64,000 bases of DNA from Bacillus kwashiorkori (GCF_001375515.1 NZ_CTDX01000009.1:62001-126000), one strand, 5' to 3'. Shown: positions 36,635 through 47,021, counted from the first letter of the stretch. The notes: generated by a model from the letters alone, not told the origin. A program made the numbers and translations.

Positions 36635-37148
36635 TCACTTCACCACCTCGTCTATCCCAAACTTTTTTCAATGCATCCATTGCCCTCTTTGTCGCATTTT
36701 TTACTTTTACCTCATTCCACCCTAGTATTTCAGCCGTTTCCACTATGGAGAATTCCTTAATTTTTCGTAAAATCAAGACATCTTTATACTCAATCTTTAA
36801 CGAGTGGATTGCTTCATATAATTGTTTTACTTCTTCTCCTTTGACTAATATTTCTTGTGGTGTTTCATAGTTTGCTAGTTCTATTTTTTCCTTTGTAAAT
36901 AATTGAGAAAGCTTCTTTCGGCGAAAATAGTCATAAGTTAAATTTCGACCGATTTGAATAAGCCAAGTATCTGGTTTTGAGTTCCATTGAAACTCATCCC
37001 ATTTTTTGTATGCTTTATAAAAAGTTTCTTGTGTTAAATCTTCAGCTGTTTCTTTGTTCCGAACTAATAAAAAAATATAACTATACACTTTATCGCTATA
37101 TTGCTCATATATGTCTGCAAAGCTAAGTTGCCTAAGCAATTGCTCCAT
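36609..37148 (-). CDS. ECF-type RNA polymerase sigma factor
   Basis: A 179-residue sigma-70 family protein. Region 2 reads FADIYEQYSDKVYSYIFLLV, then KETAEDLTQETFYKAYKKWDEF; region 4 reads LKIEYKDVLILRKIKEFSIVET and then ILGWNEVKVKNATKRAMDAL. Length and the two regions separated by a short linker define the ECF group. It lies ahead of and overlaps its probable anti-sigma factor. The ATG follows AAAAGGGGATGG. The regulon cannot be read from this window. Confidence 0.92.
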   Translation of the reverse strand: MEQLLRQLSFADIYEQYSDKVYSYIFLLVRNKETAEDLTQETFYKAYKKWDEFQWNSKPDTWLIQIGRNLTYDYFRRKKLSQLFTKEKIELANYETPQEILVKGEEVKQLYEAIHSLKIEYKDVLILRKIKEFSIVETAEILGWNEVKVKNATKRAMDALKKVWDRRGGEVNDERFTKV

Positions 37149-37344
37149 CCCCTTTTATCATCCCGTAAAAAAATCCCTAGTATTCTATCTTTATTAATTA
37201 GACGTTTATCTATTAAAAAGGAATCAGTTAAATTAGTTGGTTACATATATTTTATCAAAAAAACGGAAACTCCCTATCGTATTGGCTTATCATTTTCTCG
37301 TGTAAATCGGATAAGCGATCGCACAAGCAGTGTTCAGCTCATTT

Positions 37345-37501
37345 ACATATGTGTTTATGAAGTACTTAGACGCTCTTATGCACGTTGGCAGTATAATAAA
37401 TATCTTGAACGTGGAATGATTGCAAAGATGCTCGTTTATTTGTGGCTGAACAATTAGGGCATGGGAGAGATGACGCGACACGAATTTATCTTGGTTATTA
37501 A
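37345..37501 (+). pseudogene. C-terminal remnant of a tyrosine recombinase (phage-type integrase)
   Basis: One frame gives VYEVLRRSYARWQYNKYLERGM, and after a frameshift near 37430 another gives RLFVAEQLGHGRDDATRIYLGY and a stop. Together these match the end of tyrosine recombinases: the box II helix (normally HxLRH), the LGH motif and the catalytic tyrosine region. The first His of box II and the rest of the gene are lost. It is a relic of an integrated element; no attachment site or other phage genes are evident. Confidence 0.5.
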
Positions 37502-37953
37502 CTGGGGATTTTACCTATTTTAACAGAAAAGTAGTCCTTTAGTATGAATTTCAATTTTTAAAAAGGAAATTCGTTATAGCTTAGCTAATGTTTAATTATT
37601 ACCAATATTACAAATTAATTAATCGAGGTGAATGCTAATTCTTTGGCTAAAGTTTTTGGAATCCGAATAATTGAAATAGCATATGATCCCTTTATCTAAT
37701 ATTTAATTATAAAAAAGAAGGGTCGTTCATCCACAAGAACAAGAAATGCGGTAGCTAACTTGTCGTTTATTACGTACATTTACAGCAATTCATGTGGATA
37801 TTTAAAACCCTTCTTCTTATAGCTTTTCTAAAGTTTTTTAAAAATGCCTATACTTCACGTTGTTCTTCTAAATTGCAAAACAACCTTCCTCCGTATTGCT
37901 TTCTTATGGAAATAAGTCAACGAACCTCCTGCTGACAAATCATGACAATAAGG
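37502..37953. other. Spacer with a long nested inverted repeat
   Basis: At 37715-37815, AAGAAGGGT and ACCCTTCTT form the outer arms and ATCCACA and TGTGGAT the inner arms, about 85 bp apart overall. This could be a structured RNA, an imperfect terminator or a small decayed element. Near 37627 a 23-codon frame after GAGGTGAAT is too short to support. Nothing else was seen. Confidence 0.4.
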
Positions 37954-39744
37954 TTAATTTATAAACTGCCGGAAGAATTCGCTAATTTTCCGATATACTT
38001 TTATTTCATTTTCTTTTTTTGAAAAACCGTGACCTTCATCTTCCAAGACTAAATATTCTACATCCCGGCCTTTTGAGCGTAACGCTTCCACAATTTGATC
38101 TGATTCTGCTTTTACGACACGCGGATCATTTGCCCCTTGGATGACGAGCATTGGCTTTGTCATTCCATCTAAATAAGTGATTGGCGAATCTTCTGTCATT
38201 TTTTCTTTATCTTTTACCGGATCACCAACCCATTGTTCCATATACGGTTTCCAAAAATCAGGTACAGACTCCACGAAGGAGAATAAATTACTTACGCCGA
38301 AAATGTCTACCACTGCTTTAAAGTAATTAGCATGACGACCATGTAGTAAAAGTGCCATATATCCGCCGTAACTTCCACCCATTAATAAAATTTTATCGCG
38401 TTCGGCATAACCGTTTTCAATAAGATAGTCTAATCCTGCGATATTATCTAGACGCGGACCGTGGCCCCAGTCACCTTCCACCATTTTCATAAACTTCAAT
38501 CCATAATTGGAAGAACCACGGAAGTTTGGTGCGAAAATGGAGTAACCTTCGTTTAACGGTAATTGGAACATTGCCCGAAACCATTTTCTTTCTAATGATT
38601 GCGGACCACCGTGTGGCCATAAAATCACATGCCCGTTATCGTTTTCTGGTTTTGCTTTGAAAAATAATGCTTCTATTTCTAGTCCGTCGAAGGAAGTATA
38701 TTTAAGCACTTCTGGTTCCACTAAATGATTTTCTGGCACACCAGGTACTTGATAATTTGTCATTGCTTCCCAAGAGGTTCCCCCGTCTTCCGAACGATAA
38801 ATATTATACGGTCTCGTCGCACTTCGACCTAATGCATATACATTTCCACTCTCAGCAATTACTAATTTCTCCACAACACTTGTTGGCAACGGTAATTTAG
38901 TAAGTTTATTATCTATTAAACTCCATTTATATAGGCGGTCTTCCACTCCATAACTGCCAATTAAGTATAGCGCATTTTCTTTTTTGCTATATTTCAACGT
39001 GGCCAAATCTTCCTGTTCCACTTGTAAAACTTTCGTGAATTCTCGGGTTGTTAAATCAAATTTAGCTAAGTAGCCTAAATCAGTTTCATAATTAGTTAAC
39101 AGATAAACCTCTGTCTCGGAAGTATAAACGATATCATGAATAAGAAATGGTTCCTTCGATTCTGGTGTAATGGAAAACTCCTCTTCTCCAACTTTGGCAA
39201 ATAATTGATTATGGGTATTTCCATATTGTTTAATAAAAATGTACGATTTTTCTTCTGGACTAACTGCACCAATAAAAGTTGGTGCTTCTTTACCTTCCAA
39301 AATAAGCTCTTCTTCACCAGTTTCCAAATGATACAAATAACTATTCAAATATACCGAATTTCCTTTTGTGCTCGTATAATATAGTCGCTTTCCATCATCA
39401 GAAAGGCTAGCGAAGAAATGCCTTTCCTTTTCACTAGTCCTTAACGGAACGAGACCGCCGCCATGTGGTGCTACCGCATAAAGTTGGGTATTTTCATCAC
39501 CATCATTGTCAAAGCCGGCAATTAGAAATTCACCATTTTTTGCATAATGGAGACTTTGAGACGTTTGGTTTTTAAAAGTAAGTTGGTACGGAAAATGGTT
39601 CGGTAAATCCATTGCCCATAAATTATAATGCCCGCCAATATTTGTGCTAAAGACAAGTTGTTTTTCCTCTGGACTTACTACAAAATCTGTAACTAAAAAC
39701 GTTTGAAAAAACTGTTCAACATCTGGTTTTGGAAATTCAATCAC
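37954..39744 (-). CDS. S9 family (prolyl oligopeptidase-like) serine peptidase
   Basis: A 596-residue cytoplasmic peptidase. Residues about 1-340 form a beta-propeller (repeated strands such as KQLVFSTNIGGHYNLWAMD). The C-terminal alpha/beta hydrolase carries GGSYGGYMA with Ser458, Asp540 in GANDPRV and His572 in DEGHGFSK. The closest pattern is acylaminoacyl-peptidase/dipeptidyl-peptidase-like S9C enzymes, which release residues or dipeptides from peptide N termini; exact specificity cannot be read. It is monocistronic. The start is ATG at 39744 after an AGGAAGTG site. Confidence 0.9.
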   Translation of the reverse strand: MIEFPKPDVEQFFQTFLVTDFVVSPEEKQLVFSTNIGGHYNLWAMDLPNHFPYQLTFKNQTSQSLHYAKNGEFLIAGFDNDGDENTQLYAVAPHGGGLVPLRTSEKERHFFASLSDDGKRLYYTSTKGNSVYLNSYLYHLETGEEELILEGKEAPTFIGAVSPEEKSYIFIKQYGNTHNQLFAKVGEEEFSITPESKEPFLIHDIVYTSETEVYLLTNYETDLGYLAKFDLTTREFTKVLQVEQEDLATLKYSKKENALYLIGSYGVEDRLYKWSLIDNKLTKLPLPTSVVEKLVIAESGNVYALGRSATRPYNIYRSEDGGTSWEAMTNYQVPGVPENHLVEPEVLKYTSFDGLEIEALFFKAKPENDNGHVILWPHGGPQSLERKWFRAMFQLPLNEGYSIFAPNFRGSSNYGLKFMKMVEGDWGHGPRLDNIAGLDYLIENGYAERDKILLMGGSYGGYMALLLHGRHANYFKAVVDIFGVSNLFSFVESVPDFWKPYMEQWVGDPVKDKEKMTEDSPITYLDGMTKPMLVIQGANDPRVVKAESDQIVEALRSKGRDVEYLVLEDEGHGFSKKENEIKVYRKISEFFRQFIN

Positions 39745-39778
39745 TTCATTAACACTTCCTTTAATATATTTTTATTTT

Positions 39779-39825
39779 TTTAAGGCCACTCTGAAAATAG
39801 CTGTATTTTCAGGGTAGCTTTTTTA
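39779..39825 (+). terminator. Hairpin with a 26-bp segment repeated at 60761
   Basis: GGCCACTCTGAAAATA pairs with TATTTTCAGGGTAGC, followed on the plus strand by TTTTTT. The segment 39794-39819 is identical, in inverse orientation, to 60761-60786. On the minus strand, the direction of both flanking genes, there is no T-run. The spacer from 39826 to 40119 holds no gene. Confidence 0.6.
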
Positions 39826-40119
39826 AAAAACATTATCCTGAAAAAAAACTCTTACATCCTACTATAAAGATTTAATAGTTTAATAACTTCTACTTTTCTA
39901 TACTATAAGAAACGGCCAATTGTGTTATCCATCGGAAGTCGGATTTTAGCTCCTATAGAAGGCGGGTAAGCTTTCCCCCTTGATTGGCTAAAAATCTCCA
40001 CCATAGTCTTTCATAAAATCAAGCACCGATAACACTTCAGTCACATCACGAACATAAAATGGTGATCACTTTCAAACGGTCCATTGCACAATCTTCATTC
40101 TTTCCCAATTAAAATGTGA

Positions 40120-43100
40120 TTAAAAGTCACCATCCACACTTGGCTCTATCATGTCCGATTCCAAAATCATCTCATACATTGCTCTCGTCGTTTCCATCGG
40201 TTCTACGCCAAATTCCTCCATAAGCACCTCCTCACATTGGTGGTAATAGCGTAACGCTAATGGACGGTTATTTTTTTGATAATGACAGTACATAAGTAAT
40301 CGGTAAGCTTCTTCCCAAGTCGGTTCCATTTGTAAAATTTTTCCACACCAATGAATGGTTTCTTCTAATTGCAATTTCCGTACGTACAATTGGGCTAACT
40401 TTTCGGCACCACGTAAAAATAACGTCCGGTAATATTCCCGTTCGGATAAAAGCCATAAATCTCCTTGTCTTTCACTGAAAAACTCGCCATCATATAACTC
40501 TAGGGCGCGGGTTAATAAAGTAATTGCTTTATCCCTTGCTTTTTCCTTTAACCCACTTTGTACCCAATGGTTAAACAATTCATAATCTAATTCGATAACC
40601 GCTTTCGGATTAATCCGGTAACTATTATGTTCTCGAATGATAAAAAATGGAGCAACTCGTGCTTTTCGTTCTGGTTCTAATGCTTTATTCAAGGAGTTCA
40701 TAATAACTTTAAACTCTTGTTCGATATTTTTTTCATTCACATCCGGCCAAAGTTCACGGTAAATTTCCTCTTTGCTCCACCATTTTCCGCGCTTTACTAA
40801 TAAAAATTGGAATAAATCTTTTGCCTTCATTCGCTGCCAGTCTTTATCAGTCACTTCCACATCCCCAAGCCAAACTTTCATTTTACCGAACGTTTTTACT
40901 CTCAAACTGTAGCCGGGGTGGGAATCGATATTTTCATAGCCTAATTTTTGTAATAAAGCTTGTACATAGCTCGGGTAAATATTCATTTTCCGTGCTTTTA
41001 ATAAAAGTGGCAGTAAAGATTGCAAATCCCAAGGGCTAAATAATGTTCGCTTCGTAAAAATGAACTCATAGTTTCCTAGTTCCACTTCCTGTAAAAATGC
41101 AGTAAAAGCCTCTTGAAAATTTGCATCGTCATTCCATTCCATGAATAAAAAAGCAGCCCATAAATTAGCGAGGGCAAACCCGAATGGGTCGCCACATATG
41201 CGGAAATTTTCTTTTGCATATGTTAAATATTTTTTTGTTTCCTCTAGTTTTTTACAATTCAAACTAGCAATTCCCATCGACAGTTGGATAAATGAAGATA
41301 GCCATAAGTCTTGTACTTTTTCCGTCTCAAAAAGGGCCATTTGCCCAAACCGTTTTGCTTGTTCATAATCTCCCTTTCGGCTAGACAAGATGCAAAGTCC
41401 CATATACGGTTCTGCTTTCCCTCGTGACACATGTAGTTCATCCATCATTTTTAAGGAAGTGTTATAACAATTTTCTGCGACCGATTCATCATACGTCTGG
41501 AGTATTTGTGCGGTATGCCCAAGCCGCATCCAACCACATGCCTCTACGAAAGGACTTTTTAACTTCATCCCTTGGTCAATTCCAATTTGCGCTAGCTGTT
41601 TCGCCTCTTGCCCGTTTCCAAGACATGCTTCGATAAATGCTAATAAAATTTCCGTTTCCCGGTGGGTTTTTGGCAAAAAAGTACTTTTCTTTTGCAACCG
41701 TTCTGTAAGCACTTGTTTCGCTTTCGTTAATTTTCCTGTTCTTAATAATAGCCGTGCATCTAAGTTATTAACTGCAAAAACGTTATCCTGTAATTCCCCT
41801 TTGTCCATCCACACTTTTGCCTTTTGTGCTTGCCCGGAATTTACTAAGTTTTCCGCCATTAAACTATAAAGTTTCTGAACATCTGGGTGGTTTTTTTCAT
41901 ATTGCTTTTCGTAAAATTCAATTGCTAAAAATAAGTACCGTTCTGCCTTTCCTGGTTGAATAGTATCAATATAAATTTTTGCCAACCCTTCAAAAGCTTT
42001 ACCAATTAATGTATTGTCACTCCGTTTCTCTGCGTATGGAATTAACTGTTGATAGCAATTTTTTGCTTTTTCGTAGTAAGAACGGTAACGAAATACTTCT
42101 CCTTCGTAAAAAAGTAATGGATAGTGTTGCTCCTTTAACTCCGCAGGTAATTGTTTTAATCGTTCGTGTAAACTTTCTAATTTACCTGCATGCAACATCG
42201 TTGGGGCGTATCTTTCTAAAAGTAAAGCAAGTGCTGGGTAATGTTTCATTTTTTCGTAGTGCAACATTGCCATTTCCCATTGCTTTTGTCTTTCGTAAAA
42301 GCGGGCAGCCCGTTCATTAATGGAATCATACAAGTGAGGCTGTTCTTCTTTTACTTTTCTTTCGACGGAAGCTTTAAAAAGGGCGTGAAATTTGTATTGT
42401 TTCGTACCATCTAATTTATGAATAAAGGCATTTTGCTCAACTAATTGTTCTAATATTTGTTCTGATCCGCGAACTCCAATTATTTCATTACAAATATCGG
42501 GAGTCATTTCTTCTAAAATAACGACTTGTTCCATAAAACTTTGGATGAGTGGTGATTGTTTTGTAAACACTTCCATAACTAAATAGTGAAATAGCTCGTC
42601 CATTGATGAATGTTGGTAATCAATTATTTCCGCTACCGAGGTGTTATTTTTTAACTGTTCTGCAATAAGACTTAAGGCAATAACCCAGCCTTCGGTTATA
42701 TCATAAATGCGTTTTAAATCTTTTTCTGATAATGGTAATTGGTAAAAATCACAAAGGAGAAGTTCCGTTTCGTCTCTGTTTAATGTTAGTTGGTTTTCAT
42801 TGATCTCTAATACCCTTTTTGTAACTTTCCATTTCGTTAAAAGATTCCATTTAGGCTTCGTCCGACTCGATACAATAATATGAAAATTTGCTGGTAAATG
42901 CTCTAACGTTTTCTCTAGCCAATGATTAATTGTGTAGGAATGATCAATTATATGAAAGTCGTCTAAAACGATGGTGATATTTGTTTTTAAGGAAGCTATT
43001 TCTTTAATAAAAAAGGCTGCAAGCATATTAAGCTCTTCATCACGAATATAGCCTTTCATCGATTGCATGTAATCTATCAACTGCTTACCAAAGGTTGGAA

Positions 43101-43374
43101 GTTGCTTGCGAATCCCATGTACGACATAAGTTAAAAACGGAATAAGGTCATCATCATTTTCTGTAATGGTGTACCAACAAACATTTGTCTTTAAATCATG
43201 GAAAAATAAACTTAATGCGGTACTTTTTCCGAATCCTGCACCGGAATGGATAATGGTTAATGGGTAATTTTTCGTTTCTTTTAATTTTTTCATAAGTGAT
43301 GGCCGTCTGATATAGTTTTCTTTAATCATCGGCGGTGTCAATTTTGTTTCGATAATAGGAAATGATTCGTCCAT
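40120..43374 (-). CDS. Large MalT/SARP-like transcriptional activator
   Basis: A 1084-residue regulator. Residues 1-340 are a STAND-type ATPase: Walker A HSGAGFGKST near residue 43, Walker B ITIVLDDFH near 135 and SSRTKP sensor. A TPR-rich region of about 450 residues follows. The C terminus is a winged-helix domain (KTFGKMKVWLGDVEVTDKDW, near 850) joined to a bacterial transcriptional activator domain (YELFNHWVQSG ... LLMYCHYQKNNRPLALRYY), replacing the LuxR helix-turn-helix of MalT. It would bind an inducer and ATP, oligomerise and activate transcription. It is divergent from the importer and catabolic genes at 43778-53683, its likely targets. The ATG follows AGGAGGGAACTAA. Confidence 0.88.
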   Translation of the reverse strand: MDESFPIIETKLTPPMIKENYIRRPSLMKKLKETKNYPLTIIHSGAGFGKSTALSLFFHDLKTNVCWYTITENDDDLIPFLTYVVHGIRKQLPTFGKQLIDYMQSMKGYIRDEELNMLAAFFIKEIASLKTNITIVLDDFHIIDHSYTINHWLEKTLEHLPANFHIIVSSRTKPKWNLLTKWKVTKRVLEINENQLTLNRDETELLLCDFYQLPLSEKDLKRIYDITEGWVIALSLIAEQLKNNTSVAEIIDYQHSSMDELFHYLVMEVFTKQSPLIQSFMEQVVILEEMTPDICNEIIGVRGSEQILEQLVEQNAFIHKLDGTKQYKFHALFKASVERKVKEEQPHLYDSINERAARFYERQKQWEMAMLHYEKMKHYPALALLLERYAPTMLHAGKLESLHERLKQLPAELKEQHYPLLFYEGEVFRYRSYYEKAKNCYQQLIPYAEKRSDNTLIGKAFEGLAKIYIDTIQPGKAERYLFLAIEFYEKQYEKNHPDVQKLYSLMAENLVNSGQAQKAKVWMDKGELQDNVFAVNNLDARLLLRTGKLTKAKQVLTERLQKKSTFLPKTHRETEILLAFIEACLGNGQEAKQLAQIGIDQGMKLKSPFVEACGWMRLGHTAQILQTYDESVAENCYNTSLKMMDELHVSRGKAEPYMGLCILSSRKGDYEQAKRFGQMALFETEKVQDLWLSSFIQLSMGIASLNCKKLEETKKYLTYAKENFRICGDPFGFALANLWAAFLFMEWNDDANFQEAFTAFLQEVELGNYEFIFTKRTLFSPWDLQSLLPLLLKARKMNIYPSYVQALLQKLGYENIDSHPGYSLRVKTFGKMKVWLGDVEVTDKDWQRMKAKDLFQFLLVKRGKWWSKEEIYRELWPDVNEKNIEQEFKVIMNSLNKALEPERKARVAPFFIIREHNSYRINPKAVIELDYELFNHWVQSGLKEKARDKAITLLTRALELYDGEFFSERQGDLWLLSEREYYRTLFLRGAEKLAQLYVRKLQLEETIHWCGKILQMEPTWEEAYRLLMYCHYQKNNRPLALRYYHQCEEVLMEEFGVEPMETTRAMYEMILESDMIEPSVDGDF

Positions 43375-43777
43375 TTAGTTCCCTCCTTCCTAACTATAGT
43401 TAAAAATATCTGGATGCTAGAAATGAAAATGTATTGCCTCTGATATCGAAGTGACTTTTACCTATATAAAAATTGGGAGTGTTTTTTTGTTTTAAGAATC
43501 TTTGAAAATATGTACTAGTTTATTAATACTTCTATTATAACTATTATGCAAAAAAAATAACAGAATTCTTAAACAGATTGTTTTTTTTAAAAGATGAGAG
43601 TTTCGTTTCGTCTAATGAATGAAGGTTATTTACAAGTGTAACTAATTTGTAACTATCGTTTTTTATCATCTAATTAATCTTTCAATGCAAGCTTGGCAAG
43701 TTGTCGCTAGCTTAAACATAACTTTTCGCATCGTTTTAGTGCAACAGGCCAGCAAAAAAATAAAGGGGGATAAGAGG
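43375..43777. promoter_or_regulatory. Divergent promoter region, regulator versus importer operon
   Basis: 403 bp with no gene, AT-rich, between the MalT/SARP-like regulator and the substrate-binding protein gene. Activators of this type usually bind direct repeats here. The words TTGTAACTATCG (near 43649) and TTTGTAACTATT, upstream of the ligase gene near 52135, are nearly identical and both lie 40-130 bp before a start, so they are candidates for a shared site. Confidence 0.35.
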
Positions 43778-44986
43778 ATGAAAAGGAAAAAAAGGTTGTA
43801 CATGTTTTTAGCAATGATCATTGGGGCAATGCTTTTTACAACAGCATGTGGATCATCAGGAACGAGTGGGAAAAATAAGGACGTAATAAAAATTGGGGTA
43901 TTAGCTTCCTTTACTGGACCACTAGAGTCATATGGAAAACAAACGAAACAAGGTTTTGAACTAGGGTTACAATATGCAACAGATGGAAAAATGGAGGTAA
44001 ATGGTAAGAAAATAGAAGTAGTATATGAGGATACCGAAACGAAACCAGAAGTTGCTACGCAAAAGGCGACGAAGTTATTTGAGGAAGAAGAGGTAGACTT
44101 CCTCGTCGGTTCTTCCAGTTCTGGTGATACGTTAGCGGTTGTTGGTTTGGCAGAAGAATATAAAAAAATTATGATTGTAGAACCGGCTGTTGCTGATAGT
44201 ATTACAGGTTCTGAGTTTAATAAGTATATTTTCCGGACGGCAAGAAACTCCTCACAAGATGCAGTTGCTGGTGCGGCAGCAATTGCTGGTCCTGGAGTGA
44301 AAATCGCGACCTTTGCACCTGATTATTCTTTCGGTTGGGATGGTGTTGCCGCATTTAAAAAAGCAGCAGAGAAACTAGGAGCGGAAGTTATTTTAGAAGA
44401 ATATGCCGATCCAGCCGCAACAGATTTCACATCGAACATTCAAAAAATTATTAATGCGAAGCCTGATTACTTATTCATCGTTTGGTCTGGAGCAAATTCT
44501 CCGTGGAACCAGATAGCAGAAATGAAAGTACAAGAAAAAGGCATTAAAATCTCTACCGGTGCACCAGATATTCCGGCACTTTCCATAATGGAGCCAATGG
44601 TAGGTATGGAGGGATTTAGTGTATATTACCATGAGCTGCCAAATAATAAAGTGAATGACTGGTTAGTAGAAAAACATAAAGAAAAATATAACGGAGAAGT
44701 TCCTGATTTATTTACTCCAGGTGGAATGTCAGCAGCTATTGCCATTGTAGAAGCGTTGAAAAAAACAAACGGTGACACGGATAGCGAGAAATTAATTAAA
44801 GTAATGGAGGGGATGAGTTTCGAAACTCCGAAAGGAACGATGACCTTTAGAGAAGAAGATCACCAAGCATTACAAACATTATACGCAATCCGACTCGTGA
44901 AAAAAGAGGGAGTCCCATATCCAGTTCCAGAACTAATCCGTGAACTCTCACCAGAAGAAACAGCCCCACCAATCATGAACAAATAA
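43778..44986 (+). CDS. livJ: Branched-chain-type ABC transporter substrate-binding lipoprotein
   Basis: A 402-residue periplasmic-binding-fold lipoprotein (Peripla_BP_6 type). The signal is RKKRLYMFLAMIIGAMLFTTAC with lipid Cys24. The mature part starts IKIGVLASFTGPLESYGKQT, then VDFLVGSSSSGDTLAV and GGMSAAIAIVEALKKT. This class binds branched amino acids, but also aromatic acids, amides or urea, so the ligand should be judged from the neighbours, which look like acyl-CoA metabolism. The start at 43778 follows AAGGGGGATAAGAGG. A REP-like element lies after the stop; livG follows. Confidence 0.9.
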   Translation: MKRKKRLYMFLAMIIGAMLFTTACGSSGTSGKNKDVIKIGVLASFTGPLESYGKQTKQGFELGLQYATDGKMEVNGKKIEVVYEDTETKPEVATQKATKLFEEEEVDFLVGSSSSGDTLAVVGLAEEYKKIMIVEPAVADSITGSEFNKYIFRTARNSSQDAVAGAAAIAGPGVKIATFAPDYSFGWDGVAAFKKAAEKLGAEVILEEYADPAATDFTSNIQKIINAKPDYLFIVWSGANSPWNQIAEMKVQEKGIKISTGAPDIPALSIMEPMVGMEGFSVYYHELPNNKVNDWLVEKHKEKYNGEVPDLFTPGGMSAAIAIVEALKKTNGDTDSEKLIKVMEGMSFETPKGTMTFREEDHQALQTLYAIRLVKKEGVPYPVPELIRELSPEETAPPIMNK

Positions 44987-44992
44987 TTGATG

Positions 44993-45035
44993 GTGTCAGT
45001 CCCCCACCGCTTTAAAGCGCTAAAGTGGTGGGGGC
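44993..45035 (+). repeat. REP-like element with degenerate core
   Basis: GTGTCAGTCCCCCACCGC then TTTAAAGCGCTAAAGTG and GTGGGGG. The 5' half of the core is altered (GGTGTCAGTCCCC), while the CGCTTTAAAGCG-type part and a final GTGGGGG complementary to CCCCCAC remain. It sits inside the importer operon between livJ and livG. Confidence 0.8.
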
Positions 45036-45096
45036 GACAAATGTTTGATAGGATTCACGATTATTGAAATTAGTCATATTTAGAAGGAGGGATTGG

Positions 45097-45864
45097 ATGG
45101 AACCGATATTAGCGACTGAGGAGTTAACGATTAAGTTTGGTGGTCATACGGCAGTTGATCATGTAAGTCTAGAATTATACGAACGACAATTTACATCTAT
45201 TATAGGCCCTAATGGTGCAGGGAAAACGACTTTCTTCAATTTGTTAAGCGGGCAATTACCGGCGACGAGTGGAGAGGTGTTTTTTAAAGGGGAAAATATT
45301 ACGAAACTATCGCCTGCTAAGCGGACACGAAAAGGTATCGGCCGTTCCTTTCAATTAACGAATGTATTTCCTAATTTAACGGTATTGGAAAATGTTCGGC
45401 TAGCCGTTCAATCACAGCTTGGGATTCGCTATCAAATGTTTCAACACTTTTTCAAATACGCCGATGCGATAAAAAAGGCGCAATCTTTATTACAACTTGT
45501 CTTACTAGACCATAAGCCATTTGCCCTTGCAAAACATTTAACTCACGGAGAGCAACGGAAATTGGAGATTGCCATGTTGCTCGCCCTTGAAACAGATATT
45601 TTATTATTAGATGAGCCGACAGCTGGAATGTCATTGGAAGATGTGCCACAAATTCTCGAAGTTATCCGCAATATTAAGGAAGATGGCAACAAAACAATCG
45701 TTCTCATTGAACATAAAATGGATTTAATTCTTGACCTGTCTGATCGGGTTATCGTCCTGTTCAACGGCACATTACTGGCAGATGGATCGCCGCAGGAAAT
45801 TATGGATAATGATACGGTGCAATCCGCATACTTAGGAAGCTTGTATGATACATCAACTAGTTGA
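45097..45864 (+). CDS. livG: Branched-chain-type ABC transporter ATP-binding protein LivG
   Basis: A 255-residue ATPase: Walker A GPNGAGKTTFFN, family-specific RKGIGRSFQLTNVFPNLTVLEN, signature LTHGEQRKLEIAM, Walker B ILLLDEPTAGMS and switch IEHKMD. The C-terminal SAYLG tail is typical of LivG. With LivF it forms the ATPase heterodimer of the importer whose permeases are encoded at 47022 and 47887. The start at 45097 is set by AAGGAGGGATTGG. Confidence 0.93.
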   Translation: MEPILATEELTIKFGGHTAVDHVSLELYERQFTSIIGPNGAGKTTFFNLLSGQLPATSGEVFFKGENITKLSPAKRTRKGIGRSFQLTNVFPNLTVLENVRLAVQSQLGIRYQMFQHFFKYADAIKKAQSLLQLVLLDHKPFALAKHLTHGEQRKLEIAMLLALETDILLLDEPTAGMSLEDVPQILEVIRNIKEDGNKTIVLIEHKMDLILDLSDRVIVLFNGTLLADGSPQEIMDNDTVQSAYLGSLYDTSTS

Positions 45865-46052
45865 ATAGAGTGTAAAAAAACAAATTATGCTACCCCATCC
45901 GAAAAAAGTCAAATGAAGTCATTCATTGTAAATTAGAAACAAAACTCGAATACACAAACGATAACTGACACAAAAACTGGATATACGATCTCAAACTGAG
46001 CGTACGAAAAAGGCCCATCACCATTTGTATCTTTGCAAAAAGGAGGAGTTAG

Positions 46053-46760
46053 ATGGAATTATTATTAAAGGTTGAAGGAATGCAAACATATATTGGCCAG
46101 TACCATATTTTGCAAGATATTTCCTTTGAAGTAAAAAAAGGCGAAGTAACCGTATTACTTGGACGTAATGGTGCTGGAAAAACAACGACATTGCGCAGTA
46201 TTATTGGCTTAAACCCGCCAGCGAAAGGAAAAGTAATATTTAAAAATGAACCAATCCATGCATTACCAACATACAAAATTGCTAAACGCGGTATCGGGTT
46301 TGTCCCTGAGGATCAAGGTATTTTTAACGAACTAACAGTTGAAGAAAATTTAAAAGTAGCCATGCAAAAACAAGATGAAAAAACATTAAAACGGCTCGAC
46401 TGGGTATTAAATTTATTTCCTGATTTAAAAAAGTTTTGGAAAAAGCAAGGCGGCCTATTGAGTGGCGGACAAAAACAAATGTTATCGATCGCTAGGGCGT
46501 ATGTAAATGAAAATGATTTACTACTTATTGATGAACCGAGTAAAGGTCTCGCACCAATTGTTGTAGAAAAGGTGATGGAATCAATCCAAAGAATGAAAGA
46601 GGAAACGACAATTGTTCTCGTAGAACAAAATTTTCTAATGGCGAGCGCAATCGGTGACAGATTTTACATTATAGATGACGGACGAACGGCCGCAGCTGGT
46701 GCGATGGAAGAACTAGTCACGAACGACCAATTAAAGAAAAAGTATTTAGGTATTGCCTAA
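46053..46760 (+). CDS. livF: Branched-chain-type ABC transporter ATP-binding protein LivF
   Basis: A 235-residue ATPase with Walker A GRNGAGKTTTLRSI, LivF-type GFVPEDQGIFNELTVEENL, signature LSGGQKQMLSIAR, Walker B LLLIDEPSKGLAP and switch VEQNF. It ends KKKYLGI as LivF proteins do. The ATG follows AAAGGAGGAG. Gaps of about 190 and 260 bp to the neighbouring genes contain no other gene. Confidence 0.93.
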   Translation: MELLLKVEGMQTYIGQYHILQDISFEVKKGEVTVLLGRNGAGKTTTLRSIIGLNPPAKGKVIFKNEPIHALPTYKIAKRGIGFVPEDQGIFNELTVEENLKVAMQKQDEKTLKRLDWVLNLFPDLKKFWKKQGGLLSGGQKQMLSIARAYVNENDLLLIDEPSKGLAPIVVEKVMESIQRMKEETTIVLVEQNFLMASAIGDRFYIIDDGRTAAAGAMEELVTNDQLKKKYLGIA

Positions 46761-47021
46761 GACTAAGTTTAGAAGAGTTTTATAAGGAATGAGTGGTATT
46801 TCCTGCCTGAAAAAGGGAGTAAATTCTTCTTTTGTATTACAACCTTTTTATTATTCAAAATGGGCGATAATGTTTGATCAAATGACGAACTTACGTCTGA
46901 GTCAACTTTTCTTTATGAAAAAATCTAAAACATTGTAATATAGTCCAACATCAAAAAACACAATTATCACTTTCCAGCTACTATTCTTACAATCACATTT
47001 TTTATGAAAGGAGGAAAATAG

